Source of the DNA: Bog-159 sp963738375 | Lineage (GTDB): Bacteria > Acidobacteriota > Terriglobia > Bryobacterales > Bryobacteraceae | Assembly: GCA_963738375.1 (NCBI GenBank) | Contig: CAVTWL010000012.1 | Coordinates: forward strand, 385,537-449,536 | Reading direction: 5' to 3' | DNA length: 64,000 nt | Part shown: positions 58,122-64,000 of the stretch, piece after piece | How the letters are laid out: every line of letters begins with the position of its first letter | Numbering within the stretch: position 1 is the stretch's first letter | The notes under the pieces: model-generated | What the model saw: only the letters and a program-made list of their open reading frames with translations | Told to the model about the DNA's origin: nothing | The model's database searches: none | Program-made: the position numbers and the translations under genes

Positions 58122-58862
58122 ATGAACGGCAACCAACTGCGCGCTAACCGCGAAAACGCGACCCACGGTTTAACCTCTTCCAACCCCTATCTCCTCGAAG
58201 GAGAAGATCCGGAATTAGTCCAAGCCCTTCTCGCGCAAAAAGCTTTCCATGAACACAATCGCATGCACAACACGCTCGTCAGCAAGTTAGAGCCGCTCGT
58301 TCAGTACCGCGAAAGCGACCTGTTATGCCGCGTCTTCGCCGTCGACGCGGAAAGGGCCAACGCGCTCACCAAACGCTCCCTCGACCGCACCTTCAAGCGG
58401 CTGCAATATATTCAGGAAATTCGGCAAGCCCCCGCTGTCCAGCCCTCAGCCTCTGCCGAACCCGCCTCGGAACCGCAATCTGAGCCACTAACTCCAGTCA
58501 CTCCAATCGATTGCAAAACGAACCCAATTCCGAAGCCCGACCCGCCGTCCCGCTTGGATACTGGGTCCATCTCCATCCAAATGTGGCCCCGCCAACCGCT
58601 GCGGAGACCTATGCGCCGTAAAGAACAAGAGCAAAATCGCTCCAGCCTGACCCAGCCCCATTTGGGCGCCTCGGATGCGAGCGGCGGCCCATTCATCTTG
58701 CGCCGCGGAACAACACGGTTCGACGCCGGTACCACCTGTGCTTTCCATCCACGTTTATCGGGGTTCATCAGCGGCCAATTCTCTGGCGGCGGTCGCAACC
58801 ATACCGCGCCAATCGAATCCTCGCCCTGTGCTACATTGAGAAAGCCTAAGGCCTTCTTCTAG
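58122..58862 (+). CDS. Unknown acidobacterial protein directly upstream of cas10
   Basis: 246 residues. The first 110 look structured and mostly helical: NGNQLRANRENATHGLTSSN, LLEGEDPELVQALLAQKAFH, KLEPLVQYRESDLLCRVFAVD and TKRSLDRTFKRLQYIQEIR. I have met similar short hypothetical proteins in Acidobacteria but know no function. The rest is Pro/Ser-rich and probably disordered (PASEPQSEPLTPVTP, CKTNPIPKPDPPSR). Its TAG stop (58860-58862) is followed at once by the cas10 ATG in the same frame, so it may be co-expressed with the csm genes. No HD-domain motif (His-Asp pair) is visible in it. Confidence 0.6.
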   Translation: MNGNQLRANRENATHGLTSSNPYLLEGEDPELVQALLAQKAFHEHNRMHNTLVSKLEPLVQYRESDLLCRVFAVDAERANALTKRSLDRTFKRLQYIQEIRQAPAVQPSASAEPASEPQSEPLTPVTPIDCKTNPIPKPDPPSRLDTGSISIQMWPRQPLRRPMRRKEQEQNRSSLTQPHLGASDASGGPFILRRGTTRFDAGTTCAFHPRLSGFISGQFSGGGRNHTAPIESSPCATLRKPKAFF

Positions 58863-60328
58863 ATGTCCGAACAGATTCTCCTCCAAGTAAAAATACTGGG
58901 CATTGAAGAGTTTCTTCTCTCCCGGTCCGGCGGGGCTTTACCCGACCGGTCGAACGGCGAGGAATTGCTGGCCGGCCGGTCGCAATGGGTCACGCTGCTG
59001 TGCGAAGTGCTGCCGCGGGCGCTGCTGGCCGAATTCGGGCTGGCGCGCATTCTGCTTGGCTCGAGCGGGGGCGGGCAGTTCCTGCTGGTGCTGCCCGGCG
59101 AGTCGCGCCGACCGGCGGAGGAGTTCTTGGCGCGGCGCGGCGCGCCAGATGTGCGAACTGAGCGGCGGATATCTCACGCTGCATCTGGAGCGTAACCGAA
59201 AACCTGGGCGACTGGGCGGTAGTCCGGAAGCGGCTGAACGAGGAATTGCAGCATAAGCGGGCCACTCCGCTGGCCGCCTCCGGCGCCGCGGCTTTCGAGC
59301 CCTTTGCCTCGCCGGTTCCGGCCGACGTGGATTCCTATTTTTCGAAGGAACTGGGGGTCAGCGTCCGCGAGGCAGCTTCAATCGGCTGGTCGCCCGAAAA
59401 CCCGCCATGGTGCATCCCGGTGCGGGAAAGCATACCTGGAACCTGACTACCAATCTGTCGCTCGACGGCATTACTCTGGCGCGCCATGCGGCTCCCAGCG
59501 AAGATGGCCGCTCGGCGGCCACCGTCGCCACGCTGGCGCGGCGCGCGCAGGGCCGTTCGTTGTGGGGCGTGCTGCGCGGCGATGTGGATAGCTTCGGCGT
59601 CCGCTTGCGGCGGCTGACCAGCATCGAAGAGCACGTGCAGCTTTCGGTGCTGTACAAGCAGTTCTTCGCCGGCGAGTTGGAAGTGCTTATGTTCCATGCC
59701 CGAATTCTGGCGCAAGGTCACCATCCTGTATTCGGGCGGCGACGATTTCGCGGTGTACGGAAGTTGGGACGCCTTGCTGTTGCTGGCGCGCGAAGTGCAG
59801 CGCCTGTTCCATCGTTTCACGCGAAGAGAATTTGAAAGACTTTCCGGGGCCCGAAGGCAAGACTATTTCCATGGCCATGGCGCTCGCGCCGGAGATGCAT
59901 TATCCCATCAGTGCCGTTTACGAGGATGCCGGCCGAAACCTGGAACTCGCCAAGGCCGCCGACAAAGATTGCATCTACGTGCTGGGGCGCATTCTGGAAT
60001 GGAAGCAGTTGGCGGACGCCGCGGATTTGAAAGATACCGTGGTGAAACTCGCGGGCGATTACCGGCTCTCGCGCCAGTTGCTGATGGGGCTGCGCAGTTT
60101 CTATCAGAAGCAGGCCTACGGCGACGCCGCGGAGCGGAAGGACCCACCCGGACATGGCGTTTTCAGCGGCGGCTGACACGGATTCTGAGCGGCACGCGCG
60201 ATCGCGAATTTCAGAAGCTGCGGACGCATTTGACCAACGAAATCGTAGGACGCAAGTCGGCCGAAGTGAAACTGCGGCCCGCCGGATTGGTGGCCCTGGA
60301 GTGGGCCCGATTGACGACCGAGGTTTAG
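58863..60328 (+). CDS. cas10: Cas10/Csm1, HD-less, cyclase motif intact (six frameshifts)
   Basis: About 488 residues, much shorter than the usual 750-850 of Csm1. It begins at palm 1: LQVKILGIEEFLLSRSGG, GRSQWVTLLCEVLPRALLAE and LLGSSGGGQFLLVLPG. Palm 2 has SLWGVLRGDVDSFGVRLRRL and the cyclase motif ILYSGGDDFAVYGSWD (GGDD encoded at 59735-59746), followed by TISMAMALAPEMHYPISAVY and the C-terminal helical domain. No HD nuclease domain precedes palm 1, and no CxxC zinc finger is seen. Breaks lie near 59137, 59200, 59400, 59690, 59825 and 60145. It should make cyclic oligoadenylate on target RNA binding, if functional. Confidence 0.85.
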
Positions 60329-60332
60329 AATC

Positions 60333-60823
60333 ATGCCAGAACAAGAGCAGAGAAGGGAAAACCGTCCGCCGCGCGAAGGCGGGCGCGGGCCGGGCGACGG
60401 CGGACGCGGCGCGGATCGCGGCGGCCGGCGGGATGACCGGCGGGACGACCGGCACGCGGGGATCGCGGACGCCCCGAAGGGCCGCCCGAGATCGAGCTGG
60501 AAAAACTGATGGCCGACAGCCTGTACCTGGATAACCAGGCGCACGGCATCGTCAGCCGCATGCGCGATATGGACTCCGGCACCAAGAGCCAGTTGCGCCG
60601 TCTTTACAGCGCGGTGCGGCGCGCCGTGCGCGCGCCCGATAGCGAACGCCAGCACGAGTTCGTGATGCTGCGCGCGCGCCTGGCCTATACCATCGCGCGC
60701 CATGGTTTGCGCAGCCTCGACCAGTTGGAGAAGCTGCTGCTGCAAGTGACGCGCAAGAACGACATGCGCGGTTACGAACGTTTTCGGGACCTATTCGAGG
60801 CCATCGTGGCCTACAACGAGTAA
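60333..60823 (+). CDS. csm2: Csm2 small subunit with Arg/Gly/Asp-rich N-terminal extension (one frameshift)
   Basis: About 163 residues. The last 110 match Csm2: LEKLMADSLYLDNQAHGIVSR, LYSAVRRAVRAPDSERQHE, LRARLAYTIARHGLRSLDQLE and YERFRDLFEAIVAYNE. These helical subunits line the target RNA in the type III-A complex. The first 50 residues are unusual: PREGGRGPGDGGRGADR and GGRRDDRRDDRH, a charged low-complexity segment. The start ATG 60333 lies four bases after cas10. The break is near 60475, in a GC-rich stretch between the tail and the core. Confidence 0.83.
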
Positions 60824-60829
60824 ATTCAC

Positions 60830-61669
60830 ATGAGCGCGCACACCACGCAAACCGAGTTGAAGTTCTTAGGTAAGTTGATCCTGGAAGGGGAGCTGCATTG
60901 CCAGACCGGTCTCCACGTCGGCGCCGGCAAGGGTTCGCATGGAGATCGGCGGATCGGACAATCCGGTGGTTAAGGACGCCTTCGGCCGTCCTTACGTGCC
61001 CGGCAGTTCGCTGCGCGGGAAACTCCGCTCGCTGTTGGAGCAGACTTCCGGCATGGCCGTTCCCTCGGAACTGGTCTACCTTTCCAAACGCAAGGGGCAG
61101 GAAGTCCGCATTCACCAGAGCGATCGCCCCGACGATGAAATCTGCCTGATTTTCGGACGGAGCCCGGGCCGCATGGACCGCGCCTCCGGCGATTCTCTCG
61201 GATAGCTCCCAGGCCACGCCGGCCCGGCTGGCGGTTTACGATGCGCCGCTCGATGTCCACAGCATCACCCCGCAGATGCGCGAAAATCTGGATGACGAGC
61301 TGACCGAAGTAAAAAGCGAGAATGCCATCGACCGCATCACCTCGCAAGCCAATCCGCGCACGCTGGAGCGCGTACCGGCCGGTGCTCGTTTCCATATTCG
61401 TCTGGTGATGGATGTGCTGTGCGAAGAAGACGCGCCCGTTATTTTCGCGGGTGCTCGAAGGCCTGCGCATGCTCGAAGACGACACTCTGGGCGGCGGCGG
61501 TTCACGCGGCAGCGGACGCGTCCGCTTTGGCAACTTGAACCTGGTGTGGCGCGGCAAGAATTATTACGCATCCGGCGCGGCGCAGAAGGATCTGAGCACG
61601 GGCGTGGATCTGGCAGCCTTGCAGACCGGCTTCCAGGAGGCCGCCTTCTCGTTCCTGCACGAGGAGTAA
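60830..61669 (+). CDS. csm3: Csm3 backbone subunit, RAMP fold (three frameshifts)
   Basis: About 279 residues across breaks near 60938, 61190 and 61450. The RAMP/RRM core reads LILEGELHCQTGLHVGAGKG, EIGGSDNPVVKDAFGRPYVPGSS, LRGKLRSLLE and, at the C terminus, VLEGLRMLEDDTLGGGGSRG and GRVRF. The Asp of GGSDNPVV (residue 43; codon 60957-60959) corresponds to the catalytic Asp of Csm3 that cuts target RNA at 6-nt intervals. Several copies form the filament backbone. It starts six bases after csm2 and ends in a TAATG junction with csm4. All three breaks are +1 shifts. Confidence 0.88.
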
Positions 61670-62793
61670 TGAGCGCTCGCGTGCATAAAGGTTTGATCGT
61701 GAAGCTGCGTCCGTCCGGGCCGTGGCGTTCGGGTCCGGACTCGGGCGCGCGCACGCGCGTCGATCCGATCTATCACAGCGATACGCTGTATGGGGCGGTG
61801 ACGTCAGCCATGGCTGCGCTGGGAATGCGCGACGAATGGCTGGACGCCACGGCGCGGCGCGCCGAAGGTCCGGCGGTTCGCTTCAGTTCCCTATTTCCTT
61901 TCCTGGGCGATACCGCGTTCGTGGTTCCTCCGCGCAGCATTTGGCCTCCCGCGGTGCGGCGTGAGCGCCGGCAAGGTTCGCTGGAAGAGTGCACGGTTCG
62001 TGCCGCTGAATTTGGTTTCCTCAATGTTGAGAGGGCAGCCGTTGCATGAGAACGAGTGGTCCGTGGATGGCGCGAGCGAATGCCTGTTGCCTCCCAATCA
62101 AGCAGGGCCGTTTCGCACCAGTGTTCGCTGGAGCGCCGCGGTGGACCGGCTGAACGGAAATGCCGAGCGGCATGCGGCTGCGTGTATCGAGTACCGGCGA
62201 GACGCGGGACTGTGGGCGGCAATTTCCTTCGCTGATGACGATGCGCACGCGCGGTGGTCGGAACCCGTGCGCGGCGCGTGGCGATGGCTGGCGGATACCG
62301 GATTCGGCGGCGAACGATCGCGCGGCTGGGGAAGCAGCGCGCAGCCGGAGTTTGCCGAAGGTACGTTGCCGGAGCTGATCCTTGGAACCCCTGCCGCCCT
62401 CTCGTTTGAGGCTGCGGTTGTTCCGGCCGAAGCCGATGCGGGCCAACACGGCGAACCGGAGACGGAGACGGCGAGCGTGGCTGCGGAACCGGCGCCGGTG
62501 GATCATGCCGCGCCGACTTCGCATTGGCTGCTTTCGTTGTTCACTCCCGGCGCCGGGGATGGAATCGACTGGAAACGCGGCAACTATACGGTGACGTCGC
62601 GCGGCGGGCGCATCGACAGCGCGGCTGGATCCGGCCAGGCGAAGAAAGGCCGTGCAGATGGTGACCGAAGGTTCCGTGCTGGTGGCGGGCGATAGCATTC
62701 TGGGCGCCGCGCCCGATGTGGCCCCCGACGGGTTCGCGCACCCGGTATATCATGCGGGCTTCGCTCTCTCCATCCCGTTGCCCGCGCAGGTGA
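61669..62793 (+). CDS. csm4: Csm4, RAMP subunit (two or three frameshifts; 3' end uncertain)
   Basis: About 370 residues. It starts at ATG 61669 within the csm3 stop and reads KGLIVKLRPSGPWRSG, RVDPIYHSDTLYGAVTSAM and FSSLFPFLG, then after a break near 61945 SAGKVRWKSARFVPLNLVSS and WLADTGFGGERSRGWG. After a second break near 62640 come MVTEGSVLVAGDSILGAAPD and HPVYHAGFALSIPLPAQ. The glycine-rich GERSRGWG is typical of RAMPs that hold the crRNA 5' handle. In the given sequence the frame continues into csm5 without a stop; a further +1 shift would use TGA 62791-62793, which I take as the likely end. Confidence 0.8.
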
Positions 62794-62798
62794 CGCGC

Positions 62799-63951
62799 AT
62801 GAGCATGCGTTATCGACTGACGTGCCTGACGCCGTTGCTGGTGGGAGACGGACGAAAGCTGTCGCCCATCGATTACATGGTGTGGAAGGATCAGGTGAAT
62901 GTGCTCGACCAGTGGCGGATTTTCCGCTTGCTGGCCAAGGGGCCTCGGCTGGACGGATATCTTGCGCAGTTGAAGCGCGCCGACAAGTTGGATTTCGCAT
63001 CCTGGGGCGGGTTCGCGCAGAATTTCGCTGGACGGCGCATTCCGTTTGAATCCCCCGCGTATTCCGCATACTGGAATCGCGCGAGCGGAGAGAGCCTTCA
63101 CATCCCGACGTTCGCCAATGGCGCTTCCGGACCGTATCTGCCGGGCACCGCCATCAAAGGCGCCCTCCGCACCGGCATGGTGGCGGCGAATTGGAAAACC
63201 GGCGTCTTAAACGATATTGTCGCGCGCATGCAGGGCGACCGCATGCCGCGGCGTCCGGCGGAAGTGCCCGAAGAGCAAGCGCTGGGAAATTCGGGCGTGA
63301 GCCGCATGCGCCTGGTAAGCGTAGCGGACTCGGCCCCCGTGAATCAACGCGTCGTTCAAGGTTTACTTGTTGCGCGTTTCCACTCTGCAGCCGCGCGGCG
63401 GCTCTTACTCGCTCGGCTGGAAGCAGAGCCCGCGCGGAGCGGTGGACGGGACGCGTCCGGACGACAGCACTCCGATCTTCGCCGAGATGGCCCCCCCCGG
63501 CTTTGTATTCGAGGGCGGCTGGCAGGAAAAGACTTTCTTCATGCAGCCGGAGATTCGCCGCGTGGTGCGCTGGCAGGAATCCTTCGACCGCGGCCGCATT
63601 TTTGAAGCGGCCAACGACTACGCCGCGCGGGTGCTGGCGGCGCACAAGCAGTACGCGGCTGGACGGGCCTGGATTTGTTGGGCCGTCAGATGGACGAACT
63701 GGAGCAGCAGCTGGCTGCGGCGCGGCAGGCGGGACAGTGTCTGATTTCGCTGGGATGGGGTGGCGGGAGTTCTCGGCAAGGGCGCCTGGCTGGACACGGC
63801 GGACCCCGCATACCGGCAGATCCTGCAGCAGGTGCCGGCTCTTGGTAAATCGATCAACGCGAATTTGCCGTTTCCAAAGACGCGCCGCATCGTCTTCTTG
63901 AACAACAAACCAGCGTCGCTGCCTGGCTGGGCTTTGCTGGACGTCTCGTAG
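62799..63951 (+). CDS. csm5: Csm5, RAMP subunit (three frameshifts)
   Basis: About 384 residues. It begins MRYRLTCLTPLLVGDGRKLSPIDYMVWKD, the usual Csm5 opening, followed by LHIPTFANGASGPYLPGTAIKGALRTG, the RAMP loop with the PGTAIKG motif. After a break near 63355 YLLRVSTLQPRGGSYSLG follows, then FDRGRIFEAANDYAARVLAAH. Further breaks lie near 63665 and 63765. The end CLISLGWGGGVLGKGAWLD and LPGWALLDVS matches the conserved Csm5 C terminus. Csm5 caps the 3' end of the crRNA and helps its maturation. After the stop only 49 bases remain before the window edge. Confidence 0.87.
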
Positions 63952-64000
63952 CTGGCGCATTGGCTGTTTTGCTATCATTGGGGCAGCTAGCGGCTCTGGG

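Noticed and set aside
57951..58862. HD nuclease domain upstream of Cas10 palm 1
   Set aside because: The open frame here encodes a different, helical and then Pro-rich protein. I see no paired His-Asp metal motif in any frame of this stretch.
57957..64000. CRISPR array, cas6, cas1 or cas2 next to the csm genes
   Set aside because: No regularly spaced direct repeats were seen on either side of the operon inside the window, and no frame shows Cas1, Cas2 or Cas6 features. Only 49 bases remain after csm5.

Overview
The window looks like GC-rich chromosomal DNA of an acidobacterium close to Candidatus Solibacter (Bryobacterales). Three lineage-typical families point there: a TIGR03435-type secreted protein (12476-13276, motif FEVASIRPN), a VWFA-related TIGR03436-type protein (55842-56747) and a Solibacter C-terminal TIGR03437-type module (C-terminal part of 15951-19100). 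A Sig-70_X6/TIGR02999-type ECF sigma factor paired with a Ser/Thr kinase-TPR protein, and many enzymes with twin-arginine leaders, fit the same group. This is family recognition by eye, not a database search.

Layout. 1-6.6 kb: two paralogous membrane proteins, a SulP transporter without STAS, a Tat-leader aminotransferase, an M28 peptidase, a VOC protein and an ArsR/AHSA1 operon with a palindromic operator. 6.7-11.5 kb: HIT protein, HU/IHF, ribosomal protein S1 and acetyl-CoA synthetase. 11.5-19.1 kb: TIM-barrel isomerase, TIGR03435 protein, an ECF sigma/YCII/DinB cluster and a large GH74-like secreted protein. 19.3-24.9 kb: an operon of ECF sigma, kinase-TPR and two unrecognised proteins, one with a CSGCH haem motif. 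24.9-29.2 kb: tRNA-Arg(CCG), a Gfo/Idh/MocA oxidoreductase and a response regulator / NtrC-type regulator / soluble histidine kinase group. 29.3-37.3 kb: a 12-repeat NHL-BACON-SLH-IPT surface protein, a GH116 glycosidase, a COG0523 GTPase and threonine dehydrogenase. 37.3-42.5 kb: VOC, DinB and a two-gene BadF/HgdC-type acyl-CoA dehydratase activase system. 42.6-52.5 kb: ECF/anti-sigma pair, haem-binding protein, Tat phosphoesterase, cytochrome c, ABC exporter, secreted tyrosine phosphatase, a lipase-like protein and a MATE pump. 52.7-57.9 kb: MerR regulator diverging from an oxidoreductase over a shared palindrome, an ISL3-type transposase, the TIGR03436 protein and a SerA-like dehydrogenase. 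58.1-64 kb: an unknown gene followed by a type III-A CRISPR effector operon (cas10-csm2-csm3-csm4-csm5) that ends close to the window edge.

The most interesting region is the csm operon. Its Cas10 begins directly at the first palm domain, so the HD nuclease is missing, while the GGDD cyclase motif is intact. Its Csm2 carries an Arg/Gly/Asp-rich N-terminal tail, and csm4 runs into csm5 without a stop. No CRISPR array, cas6, cas1/cas2 or csm6 lies in the window; those would have to lie to the right or elsewhere.

Major caveat. About 40 single-base frameshifts and one in-frame stop interrupt otherwise conserved proteins, including rpsA and acs, which should be essential or strongly conserved. 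Several lie in G or C runs. The simplest reading is uncorrected sequence error, so I annotate these as single genes across the breaks and do not call them pseudogenes. The csm operon and the lipase-like gene have the highest break density.
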